Under the pieces are notes generated by a model, which did not search any database, was not told the origin of the DNA, and saw nothing but the letters and a program-made list of their open reading frames with translations. 14,360 bases of DNA from Candidatus Avimicrobium faecavium (GTDB taxonomy: Bacteria > Bacillota > Clostridia > Oscillospirales > Ruminococcaceae): assembly GCA_904419105.1 (NCBI GenBank), contig CAJFQR010000027.1, positions 1 through 14,360 of the forward strand, written 5' to 3'. Below, piece by piece: positions 1 through 6,012 of this stretch (within the stretch, counting starts at the first letter, position 1; the number at the start of each line of letters is the position of its first letter). A program made the translations under genes and the position numbers.

Positions 1-370
1 GAAACCAGGGGGTCATCACCATACGGGGAGATTCATTTTCCACATAGCCGATGGAGCTCGGCACGATGTAGCCGACACAGTCGATGAGCCGGGTGCGGAA
101 GGAGGTGCCGTCCTCAAGGGAGACCTCCACCGCCTCCTCGGGAATGAACTTGGGCTCGGTAGTCATAATGGTGCGTCCGGCTGCCGACTGAGGCAGCTCA
201 TCCACCGCCCGCTCCCGGCGGGCTTCGCCCTGTATGTTGGGGATCACCAGATCCTCCATGAACTTTTTGATAAAGGTGGATTTACCGGTGCGCACCGGGC
301 CGACAACGCCGATATAGATGTCCCCATCGGTACGCCGGGCGATGTCCCGGACGATGTTCTGATTTTCCAC
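1..370 (-). CDS. spoIVA: Stage IV sporulation protein A (5' part; runs off the window)
   Basis: SpoIVA is the ATP-dependent cytoskeletal protein that polymerises on the outer forespore membrane as the coat basement layer. Only the first 123 codons are present. The translation (MENQNIVRDIARRTDGDIYI...) is strikingly like Bacillus SpoIVA. It carries the Walker A motif GPVRTGKST at residues 24-32 with the lysine at position 30, the segments DELPQSAAGRTIMTTEPKF and LIDCVGY, and PRMVMTPW just before the window ends. The start is GTG: an AGGAGG-type site lies about 9 nt upstream and the family N-terminus begins exactly here. It follows sipL by 22 nt on the same strand with no terminator between, so the two are probably cotranscribed. 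The family is about 490 residues, so roughly three quarters lies outside. Confidence 0.96.
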   Translation of the reverse strand, partial: MENQNIVRDIARRTDGDIYIGVVGPVRTGKSTFIKKFMEDLVIPNIQGEARRERAVDELPQSAAGRTIMTTEPKFIPEEAVEVSLEDGTSFRTRLIDCVGYIVPSSIGYVENESPRMVMTPWF

Positions 371-392
371 GCGTTGATTCCTCCTCTCCGGC

Positions 393-1913
393 TCAGCGGA
401 CCGCCGGGATCAGCAGCATCCCGGTCCCGACCGCGCCGTCATCGCCAAGCCCGTTTTCCGCCTGGATCGCCGCAGGGGAGGTGCCATAGCGCTTGGCGAT
501 CTCCCAGACCTCCTCCCCATCCACCGGGAAATAGAGGGTCAGGCAGCCGGCGCCCCGCGGGGTCAGCGGCTTATCCTCCTGAATGGCGGCATCGGTGACC
601 AGCTGAACCGTCTGGCCAATGGCATAGGGCAGGTCCAGAGCTACCGCCGCCCGCACCGGCAGCCGGCCGTCCTGGGGACGGCTCTCCTCCCAGGTGACCC
701 GGCAGGCGGGCAGCAGCTGTGCCGGCAGGCCGTCCACCGGCAGCTCCTCCCCGAAGTCACAGAGCTCCTCGAAGTACTCGGTCTCTCCGCCGTCCGCCTG
801 GGTGAGACCGGCGACCCGCAGCCGGCCGGCCACCCGCAGCGCCCCGTCCGACGGCGACAGGGACAACTCGGCGGGCTCCGCCCAGAAATCCAGCAGTTCT
901 CCGCCAGCGGGCAGGGCCACTTCCTGCTCCACCCGCAGCGTGCTGCGGATGGGCTGCTCACCGCACAGCAGGGCGAACGGCCGCAGCTCCTGGGTGGTCT
1001 CGTAGCTGGTGGAGAAGCAGTCGGTGACAAAGGCCTCGGTGCTGTTTTCCATCGCCCAGACCCAGGCAGTAACCGACACCTCCGCCACGGCGGTGGGGCG
1101 TTCCTCCTCGGCGGCCTGACGCAGGCGCACATCGGTCCAGTCGCTGGTGAAGGTCACCGAGCAGATGGCCTCCTCTCCGGCGCCGTCGGCGTCGAGAATC
1201 TCACTCACCGGCAGGTCGAAGCTGTCCCGGACTATCGAGCCGTCCGGCGTGAGGAAGGCCATCTCCACCCGGGCGTCCGCCTTGGCCACCAGTTTGCCGC
1301 CTACCGCTTTGAAGGATGTATCGCCGATGCGGGTGAAGGCCCGCAGCAGGGAGGCGTCCACCGGGACATCGGCAGAGAGCGGCTCCTCCCCGCGCACCAG
1401 AAAGCTCTTGGTGGCCATCCGCAGCAGCTTGCCGCAGCAGAGTTCCCGGGAGCGGCACTGCATCCCACCGCCGGTAATACCGGTGACTGCAGATGTCTCC
1501 CCGGCTGCGGTGACCCGGCAGTGGAGCGTCACTGCGCCGCGGATCTCGAGGCGGCCGGCGTTCACCGCCCGGCAGCTGAAGTAACCCGGCCGGGAGGAGA
1601 TAACGATCTGCGGCTTCTGGGGGACGCGGCGCAGCTCCACCGCCTTGGAATAGGGCAGTTTGACCGCCACCGAGGCCGGACGGCCCTCCTCCGACTGATA
1701 GTAGATCCGGCAGAAGGCGGTGCCGTCCACCAAAAGGCGCTCCCCGCTCACCACCGCCTGATCCGCCGAGGACTCTACCTCACAGTGCAGGATCCGGCTG
1801 ATCCGGGGATAGTAATCGGCCAGGACAAAATCGGTCTCCACCGCCTGCTCGGTATTCAGGTCCAGCACCGTCTCGTTGACGGCAACCGGCCTGCGTTCCA
1901 GCGAAAGCTCCAT
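393..1913 (-). CDS. sipL: SipL-like spore coat morphogenetic protein (SPOCS domains plus LysM)
   Basis: This 506-aa protein has the SipL (SpoIVA-interacting protein L) layout. It has several beta-rich SPOCS/DUF3794 segments, roughly residues 30-95, 165-250 and 330-400, and a C-terminal LysM domain from about residue 465 (DGEEVWEIAKRYGTSPAAI ... LLIPAV). In Clostridioides difficile, SipL binds SpoIVA through the LysM domain and is required for coat localisation. Here the gene sits 22 nt upstream of spoIVA, which supports that role. There is no signal peptide or membrane segment, as expected for a mother-cell protein. The length is close to that of known SipL. The ATG start is preceded by an AAGGGTG-type site, and a sporulation-like promoter lies about 40 bp upstream. 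Other SPOCS/LysM proteins exist in clostridia, so the assignment rests on architecture plus neighbourhood. Confidence 0.88.
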   Translation of the reverse strand: MELSLERRPVAVNETVLDLNTEQAVETDFVLADYYPRISRILHCEVESSADQAVVSGERLLVDGTAFCRIYYQSEEGRPASVAVKLPYSKAVELRRVPQKPQIVISSRPGYFSCRAVNAGRLEIRGAVTLHCRVTAAGETSAVTGITGGGMQCRSRELCCGKLLRMATKSFLVRGEEPLSADVPVDASLLRAFTRIGDTSFKAVGGKLVAKADARVEMAFLTPDGSIVRDSFDLPVSEILDADGAGEEAICSVTFTSDWTDVRLRQAAEEERPTAVAEVSVTAWVWAMENSTEAFVTDCFSTSYETTQELRPFALLCGEQPIRSTLRVEQEVALPAGGELLDFWAEPAELSLSPSDGALRVAGRLRVAGLTQADGGETEYFEELCDFGEELPVDGLPAQLLPACRVTWEESRPQDGRLPVRAAVALDLPYAIGQTVQLVTDAAIQEDKPLTPRGAGCLTLYFPVDGEEVWEIAKRYGTSPAAIQAENGLGDDGAVGTGMLLIPAVR

Positions 1914-1950
1914 AATAACACCCTTTCCACACCAGAAATGTACTGGTTCA

Positions 1951-1980
1951 CTTATATGTGGAAAAGCCCCCGTTTAGCAC
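1951..1980 (-). promoter_or_regulatory. Candidate mother-cell (sigma-E-like) promoter of sipL-spoIVA
   Basis: Read on the minus strand, CATATAAG (1951-1958) resembles the sigma-E -10 consensus CATACAAT. About 14 nt upstream is a GCTAAAC stretch (1972-1978) in the -35 position, a weaker match. Transcription would start about 30 nt before the sipL ATG. No sigma-A promoter is visible in this gap. Coat morphogenesis genes are expressed by sigma-E in the mother cell. The assignment is an inference from a short motif. Confidence 0.42.
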
Positions 1981-1988
1981 CGGAGCAG

Positions 1989-2015
1989 AAAAAAAGCCCC
2001 TCGAAGGGGGCTTTT
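1989..2015 (-). terminator. Intrinsic terminator after spoVM
   Basis: AAAAGCCCC (1992-2000) pairs with GGGGCTTTT (2007-2015) across a 6-nt loop. On the minus strand the stem is followed by seven U (complement of 1989-1995). It lies 11 nt after the spoVM stop and separates that unit from sipL. Confidence 0.88.
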
Positions 2016-2026
2016 CGGGGGGAGAC

Positions 2027-2116
2027 TCAGCTCGCGGAACCGTCCGACCGCACGCCGAGCAGCAGCCGGAGCAGCGCCGAAAGAAGTTTGGGGCTGCGGT
2101 AGACCATGATTTTCAC
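2027..2116 (-). CDS. spoVM: SpoVM-like amphipathic spore coat anchoring peptide (29 aa)
   Basis: The 29-residue product (MKIMVYRSPKLLSALLRLLLG... then a short polar tail) aligns without gaps to Bacillus SpoVM, which I recall as MKFYTIKLPKFLGGIVRAMLG.... Met1, Lys2, Pro9, Lys10, Leu12, Arg17, Leu20 and Gly21 are identical. Pro9 and the amphipathic helix after it are needed for sensing the convex forespore membrane and for recruiting SpoIVA. The start is GTG, with a GAGGTGAT ribosome site just upstream. An upstream in-frame GTG would overlap that site and lengthen the peptide beyond family length. It lies 20 nt after a 54-aa gene, presumably in one transcript, and is followed by a strong terminator. 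The next genes, sipL and spoIVA, encode its functional partners. It is short enough to be missed by gene callers. Confidence 0.87.
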   Translation of the reverse strand: MKIMVYRSPKLLSALLRLLLGVRSDGSAS

Positions 2117-2136
2117 AGCGATCACCTCGTTACGGA

Positions 2137-2301
2137 TTACCGGCGGCCACAGGCGCCGGTGAGCACCACACCGATGAGCAGCAGACAGAGGAGAAAGAGC
2201 AGCACCGGATACCCGCCGAAGAGCCCAAGCAGCGCCCCGGCGGCAAAAGCCAGGGCGGCCGACGGCAGAACACCGGGGCAGCGCGGCTTGCGGCAGGACA
2301 T
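2137..2301 (-). CDS. Small membrane protein (54 aa), cotranscribed with spoVM
   Basis: I do not recognise a family. The product starts MSCRKPRCPG, continues with two closely spaced hydrophobic helices (about residues 13-28 and 30-48, joined by GLFGGYP), and ends CGRR. It has two N-terminal and one C-terminal cysteine. The ATG at 2301 is chosen because AGGAGGGAGG lies just upstream. A longer reading to 2367 has no comparable site and would cross the candidate promoter. It ends 20 nt before spoVM, with no terminator between, so it is probably expressed during sporulation. A role at the forespore membrane is guilt by association only. Confidence 0.68.
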   Translation of the reverse strand: MSCRKPRCPGVLPSAALAFAAGALLGLFGGYPVLLFLLCLLLIGVVLTGACGRR

Positions 2302-2334
2302 CGGGCCTCCCTCCTCTTTGCATCGATTCACTGG

Positions 2335-2365
2335 TATCCTATGCCAAGCCGCCCCAAGAGGTGAC
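2335..2365 (-). promoter_or_regulatory. Candidate sigma-E/K-type promoter of the 54-aa gene and spoVM
   Basis: On the minus strand, CATAGGATA (2335-2343) fits the CATANNNTA -10 shared by mother-cell sigma factors. A GTCACC stretch (2360-2365) lies about 16 nt upstream and contains the AC dinucleotide used by sigma-K. The -10 is 34 nt before the ATG, and an upstream terminator at 2375-2411 isolates the unit, so a promoter must lie in this short gap. Sigma-E versus sigma-K cannot be decided by eye. Confidence 0.42.
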
Positions 2366-2374
2366 AATGCCCGG

Positions 2375-2411
2375 AAAACAAAAACCGGCGCCGCCGAAAT
2401 GGCGCCGCCGG
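2375..2411 (-). terminator. Intrinsic terminator of the apbE operon
   Basis: An 11-bp GC-rich stem (2385-2395 with 2401-2411, one mismatch, loop GAAAT) is followed on the minus strand by TTTTTGTTTT. It lies about 15 nt past the end of the 163-aa gene. Confidence 0.86.
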
Positions 2412-2426
2412 GGCCCGACCGGGAGC

Positions 2427-2918
2427 TTACATAAAGTTGAGATACCGAATCAGGAGATAGTTGGTGCCGGTATAATAGTAGACCGCCACCGCCGCCAAGA
2501 TGACAATGCAGAGCACGACATCGGGGATATCCTTTTTATAGAGGGCGCGGAATACCGCCCCAAGGCCGATAACGGCGCCGACCACTCCGGTGAGGGACGG
2601 GAACCGGGGCACTGGGCTTGCGATATACAGGCAGTAGGAGTGATAAATGCGGGCCAGGCCGGTGGACTGGGTGAGATAGGCCAACCCAAAAAGCAGCGCC
2701 GGCAGCAGGATATCGATGTAGAGCAGCCACTGCCACATCTTGGTGAGCTCAAAGGAGCGCCTGGGCTTCTGGGGCTCGGGAGCCGGACCGTCGTTCGGAG
2801 CCTCCTGAGGGGGAAGCTCCGCTGCGGGGACCGGCCCGGCCGGCGTCTCCGATGCAGAGGGCTCCGGCTGGACAGCCGAAGTCAGGGTGTCTCTGGTCTC
2901 GTCGTTCATCGCAGTCAT
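2427..2918 (-). CDS. Membrane protein of unknown function, coupled to apbE (163 aa)
   Basis: I do not recognise a family. Residues 1-60 are hydrophilic and rich in Pro, Glu and Ala, probably a disordered cytoplasmic tail ending in KPRRSFELTK. They are followed by about four hydrophobic segments (near 62-82, 90-103, 108-126 and 132-150). The ATG at 2918 has AAGGAG about 9 nt upstream. That site lies inside the last codons of apbE, whose stop is only 4 nt away, so translation is very likely coupled. A second in-frame ATG is three codons on. The gene shares a promoter and terminator with apbE, suggesting a membrane partner in a flavin-dependent process. No flavinylation-type SGAT motif or heme or quinone signature is visible, so the function is open. 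Confidence 0.82.
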   Translation of the reverse strand: MTAMNDETRDTLTSAVQPEPSASETPAGPVPAAELPPQEAPNDGPAPEPQKPRRSFELTKMWQWLLYIDILLPALLFGLAYLTQSTGLARIYHSYCLYIASPVPRFPSLTGVVGAVIGLGAVFRALYKKDIPDVVLCIVILAAVAVYYYTGTNYLLIRYLNFM

Positions 2919-2922
2919 GCGG

Positions 2923-4020
2923 TCACACTCCTTCTTCAGATGAGGCTCCAGGCACCGAGGTAGCGCCGCCCCGGTCCCGAAGCAGCGGGATCAGCCCGTC
3001 GGTACAGGTCACATTGCCATCGGTATCGATCCACATCACCTCGGCACCGTACTGCTCCGCCAGGGTTCGGCCTTCCTCCATCGGGAGGATGAAGAGGGCA
3101 GTGGAGAGCATATCGGCGACGCCGCTGTCCTCAATGACAATGCTTACCGAACTGAAGCGGTCGGCAGGCATCAGCGTCGAGCCGTCGATGATGTGGTGGA
3201 TCTTCTTTCCGTCTACCATATAATAGCGCTGGTAGTCGCCGCTGGTGACGATGGAGAGGTCATTGCCGATAACCGCATCCACCGAGGCCCCAACCTCCAT
3301 CCCTGCGGCCGGGTCCTGCAGGCCGACAACCCAAGCGGTCCGGGAGCCGTCCGCCGGGGCGTCCATCACCCGGACATTGCCGCCGGAGCTCATCGCAAAG
3401 GAGGTGAAGCCCTCTGCATAGAGCTGCTGGCAGACCAGCTCGGTGGCATAACCCTTGGCCACCGCGCCGAGGTCCAGACTCATCTCCGGCTCCTCCAGAT
3501 AGACGGTGCCCGCCTCCCGGTCGATGATGAGTTTGTCGATGTCGGTGTGGGCCGCAGCGGCCTGCAGTTCCTCCATCGGGGGCAGTTCGCCGTTTTCCTC
3601 CCCGGCGTAGCGTTCCCGGTAGTTGTGCCAGATCTCCAGCACCGGACCAAGGCAGACATTCACCGTGCCCTGGGAATCCGCATACCACTCCTTGCAGAGC
3701 TCCAGCAGATCCAGCAGCGGCTCATCCACCTGCACCGGGGCGATGCCGGCATTGTCGTTGATGGTCTTGACATTGTTGAGGCCCTCGTAGCTGTTGTAGC
3801 GGTCGAAAAGCTGGTTGTAGTAGAGCAGCAGCTCGTGGGCACGGTCGGCATAGCGATCAAAGTCCTCGCCGGTCCTGGTGTAGCCGATGGTGGTGACCAC
3901 CGTATCGAAGGTGTCCATAAAGGAGATCCGATACCGCGTCCACTCCTCTCCGGCGGCGCAGCCGGCCAGAAGGGCTACTGCCAGCACGCCGGCAGTCAAT
4001 CGCTTGAGAATGGATTTCAT
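2923..4020 (-). CDS. apbE: ApbE-family FAD:protein FMN transferase, lipoprotein
   Basis: ApbE enzymes move FMN from FAD onto Ser/Thr residues of extracytoplasmic redox proteins. The 365-aa product has a lipoprotein signal (LLAGC, lipid Cys21). Family motifs follow in order: FMDTFDTVV (34-42), LDLGAVAKGYA (182-192), SSGGN (211-215), TSGDYQRY (259-266), HHIID (275-279), and DSGVADMLSTAL (298-309), whose Asp and Thr fit the metal-binding positions. One oddity is that the usual HIIDPxTG reads HIIDGSTLMPA. The C-terminal tail past residue 347 is polar and contains GGATS. It is the first gene of a two-gene operon under a clear sigma-A promoter. The divergent neighbour encodes an FMN-binding-like lipoprotein and is a candidate substrate. 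Confidence 0.95.
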   Translation of the reverse strand: MKSILKRLTAGVLAVALLAGCAAGEEWTRYRISFMDTFDTVVTTIGYTRTGEDFDRYADRAHELLLYYNQLFDRYNSYEGLNNVKTINDNAGIAPVQVDEPLLDLLELCKEWYADSQGTVNVCLGPVLEIWHNYRERYAGEENGELPPMEELQAAAAHTDIDKLIIDREAGTVYLEEPEMSLDLGAVAKGYATELVCQQLYAEGFTSFAMSSGGNVRVMDAPADGSRTAWVVGLQDPAAGMEVGASVDAVIGNDLSIVTSGDYQRYYMVDGKKIHHIIDGSTLMPADRFSSVSIVIEDSGVADMLSTALFILPMEEGRTLAEQYGAEVMWIDTDGNVTCTDGLIPLLRDRGGATSVPGASSEEGV

Positions 4021-4061
4021 AGGCAGACGATCCTTTTTCCTGACAAAATGTTATCTGATAT

Positions 4062-4090
4062 ATTATAGCGCAAACGGAGCCATCTTTCAA
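4062..4090 (-). promoter_or_regulatory. Sigma-A promoter of apbE
   Basis: On the minus strand, TTGAAA (4085-4090) and TATAAT (4062-4067) are separated by 17 bp. The distance to the apbE ATG is about 42 nt, and an AAAGGA site lies within the leader. Confidence 0.82.
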
Positions 4091-4118
4091 ACAGAAAGTG
4101 GCTCTGGAAGGAAAAAAA

Positions 4119-4188
4119 GAGATTTGGCAATCTGCATAAATTTGAAATCTCCATTTCGTGTATATGACAAAAATTTTTCCTGGAGATT
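4119..4188. repeat. Repeated GAGATTT/AATCTCC elements between divergent promoters
   Basis: GAGATTT occurs at 4119-4125, its reverse complement AAATCTC at 4145-4151, and TGGAGATT at 4181-4188. The last forms an 8-bp inverted repeat with AATCTCCA at 4146-4153. The copies lie in the AT-rich spacer between the two divergent sigma-A promoters, where a shared operator would be expected. No known regulator site was recognised. AT-rich composition makes chance copies possible. Confidence 0.3.
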
Positions 4189-4206
4189 GAAATACTGTGA
4201 AATTGC

Positions 4207-4235
4207 TTGATTTTTAACAAGATCACCGATATAAT
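4207..4235 (+). promoter_or_regulatory. Sigma-A promoter of the 184-aa lipoprotein gene
   Basis: TTGATT (4207-4212) and a perfect TATAAT (4230-4235) are separated by 17 bp. The predicted start is near 4242, giving a leader of about 70 nt before the ATG at 4311. Together with the strong ribosome site and biased codon use it suggests high expression. Confidence 0.83.
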
Positions 4236-4245
4236 AATAGAAGAA

Positions 4246-4265
4246 ATGGTATCCGCCGATACCAT
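4246..4265 (+). other. Hairpin at the 5' end of the lipoprotein mRNA
   Basis: ATGGTATC (4246-4253) pairs perfectly with GATACCAT (4258-4265) across the loop CGCC. It begins only a few nucleotides after the predicted transcription start. Hairpins at the extreme 5' end are known to protect bacterial mRNAs from decay. The dyad could instead be an operator just downstream of the promoter. Confidence 0.55.
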
Positions 4266-4310
4266 CGTGAATCTAAGAATTTGGCATTTTGCCAGAGGAG
4301 GATCATTACA

Positions 4311-4865
4311 ATGAAGAAGATCGTTGCTATCACTCTCGCTCTGCTGGCTCTGGCCGGCTGCTCGTCCGAGGCCTACTATATGGGTCTGGGCATGGTAAAC
4401 TCCATCGGCAGCTCCAAGTCCGCTACCGCTGAGGCCGCCGGTCTGGCTCAGGCCGATGTGACCTCTGCCGCCATCCTGGTTGACTCTAACGACACCATCG
4501 TAGATATCTCCTTCGATGTTGTTCAGACCAAGATCAATTTCGATGCCACCGGCGCCATCACCACCGACCTGGCCACCACCTTCGAGACCAAGAAGGAGCT
4601 CAAGGAAGGCTACAACATGAAGCCCGCTTCCCCGATCGGCAAGGAGTGGTACGAGCAGATTGCTGCCCTGGAAGAGTACGCCACCGGTAAGACCGCTGCT
4701 GACTTCCTCGCCACCGCTACCAAGGCCAAGGACGAGCATCACACCGCCGTTCCGGATGTAGAGGACCTGGCTTCCACCTGCACCATGGACATCGGTGACT
4801 TCCTGGCTTCCGCTCAGAAGGCCTACGACAACGCGATGCTGGAGAAGAACGCTGCTGCTGAATAA
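4311..4865 (+). CDS. Lipoprotein resembling FMN-binding-domain proteins (184 aa)
   Basis: The product has a lipoprotein signal (LALAGC, lipid Cys17). The following domain contains a VVQTKINFDATGAIT strand segment, the stretch IGKEWYEQIAALEEYATGKT (109-128), and the C-terminal DLASTCTMDIGDFLASAQKA. I read this as a relative of FMN_bind domains, which end in D-x-x-S/T-G-A-T followed by a helix. Here the equivalent is D152-L-A-S-T-C-T158, keeping Asp, Ser and the FMN-accepting Thr but not Gly-Ala. The divergent apbE gene supports a flavin link. Whether it is flavinylated is inference. The ATG at 4311 has GAGGAGG upstream. Codon use is strongly biased to GCC/GCT, CTG, AAG and GAG, suggesting abundance. 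It is followed by a strong terminator. Confidence 0.8.
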   Translation: MKKIVAITLALLALAGCSSEAYYMGLGMVNSIGSSKSATAEAAGLAQADVTSAAILVDSNDTIVDISFDVVQTKINFDATGAITTDLATTFETKKELKEGYNMKPASPIGKEWYEQIAALEEYATGKTAADFLATATKAKDEHHTAVPDVEDLASTCTMDIGDFLASAQKAYDNAMLEKNAAAE

Positions 4866-4902
4866 GCATCGGGCGGATCGATAGCATACCCAAACACGCA
4901 AG

Positions 4903-4936
4903 AAAAACACCGGACCGGCGGGTCCGGTGTTTTTTG
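4903..4936. terminator. Bidirectional intrinsic terminator
   Basis: AACACCGGACC (4906-4916) pairs perfectly with GGTCCGGTGTT (4921-4931) across GGCG. The plus strand then runs into seven T (4930-4936), and the minus strand sees the complement of five A (4903-4907). It serves both the lipoprotein gene and the convergent ABC importer operon. Confidence 0.93.
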
Positions 4937-4952
4937 TGTGCTCTAGGTGGGA

Positions 4953-5978
4953 TCAGGCGGCCTCCTCTGAGAGGGCAGCGACCGCCTCCTCGGCGAAGGT
5001 GGTGTCCACCAGCTCCTCATAGGTGACACGGTGGTCCAGCTCACCGGCCTGCTCCATGATGTCCTGAAGCTTTTCCAGGCCGGGGCGGCTCATCACCGGG
5101 GTGTGAGCCCAGGCGTCGATGGCCTGGTAGTTTTCCACCACCTGAACGAGGACCTCCATATCGGTATCGGCGAAGTAGGGCTCCAGCACCGCGGCAACCT
5201 CCTCCGGCGTGTGGGTAAGCACCCACTGCTGCCCCCGGTAGATGGCCCGAGTGAAGCCTGCAAAGAGCTCCGGGTCCTCCGCCATCTTGCTCTGGGCGGC
5301 AAAGTAGGCGGTAAACGGCACCTCTCCGCTGGCCTCACCAACCGAAGCCAGGATATAGCCCTGCCCCTGGAGCTCCATCGCCGAGGCGGTGGGCTCAAAG
5401 ATGGTGACATAGTCGCCGGTGCCGGCGGCAAAAGCCGAAGCCATCAGCGAGAAGTCGACACTGTCGTCAAAGATGACATCTTCACCGGGGGTCAGACCGT
5501 GAGAGCGCACCACATACTCAAGGGTCATATAGGGAACGCCGCCCTTGCGTCCAGGCAGCAGCGTACTGCCTGCAAGATCCTCCCACTGGAAGTCCTCATC
5601 CGGGGCCCGGCCGACTAAGAAGGAACCGTCCCGCTGGGTGAGCTGGGCAAAGACCTTGGGATAGTCGTCCCGGCCCTCGCTGAGGACATAGATGGAGGCC
5701 TCCGGGCCAGCGAGGCCGATATCCACGCTGCCGGAGAGCACCGCGGCCATGACCTTATCCGCCCCCTGGCCGATGGTGAGGGAGAGCTCCAGGCCCTCGT
5801 CGGCAAAGAAGCCCTCATGCATCGCCACATACTGAGGCGCGTAAAAGACCGAATGGGTAACCTCGCAGACATCGATGGTGCGCAGGTCCTCACCGCTTTC
5901 CCCGGCGGTACAGCCGGTAGCGGCAAGGCAGAGCCCCACCGCGGCAGCCAGGGCCGCCAGGTTTTTCAGATGCTTCAT
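4953..5978 (-). CDS. ABC importer substrate-binding lipoprotein (SsuA/THI5-like)
   Basis: The 341-aa product has a lipoprotein signal (AATGC, lipid Cys23) and the NMT1/SsuA-like fold. Signs are THSVFYAPQYVAMHEGFFADEGL (near 40-63), GADKVMAAVLSGSVDIGLAGPE (near 72-93), and a later GxKGGVPYMTLEYVV segment. Members deliver alkanesulfonates, taurine, nitrate, pyrimidine thiamine precursors or related small molecules to a membrane permease. The sequence alone does not fix the ligand. AAAGGAG lies 10 nt before the ATG. It is the last gene of a three-gene operon, 34 nt after the permease, and ends at a bidirectional terminator. Confidence 0.92.
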   Translation of the reverse strand: MKHLKNLAALAAAVGLCLAATGCTAGESGEDLRTIDVCEVTHSVFYAPQYVAMHEGFFADEGLELSLTIGQGADKVMAAVLSGSVDIGLAGPEASIYVLSEGRDDYPKVFAQLTQRDGSFLVGRAPDEDFQWEDLAGSTLLPGRKGGVPYMTLEYVVRSHGLTPGEDVIFDDSVDFSLMASAFAAGTGDYVTIFEPTASAMELQGQGYILASVGEASGEVPFTAYFAAQSKMAEDPELFAGFTRAIYRGQQWVLTHTPEEVAAVLEPYFADTDMEVLVQVVENYQAIDAWAHTPVMSRPGLEKLQDIMEQAGELDHRVTYEELVDTTFAEEAVAALSEEAA

Positions 5979-6012
5979 CGAGCCATCGCTCCTTTCATAA
6001 AAACAGGTGGGT

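Noticed and set aside
35..48. ATTTTCCACATAG inside spoIVA matching the repeat near 11627
   Set aside because: It lies in conserved spoIVA coding sequence and is explained by the codons. A match of this length to a low-complexity string could be chance.
393..1913. Long open frames on the plus strand opposite sipL and in other coding regions
   Set aside because: High GC content opens antisense frames. These translate into Arg/Pro/Ser-rich sequence without ribosome sites, while the opposite frames have recognisable domains.
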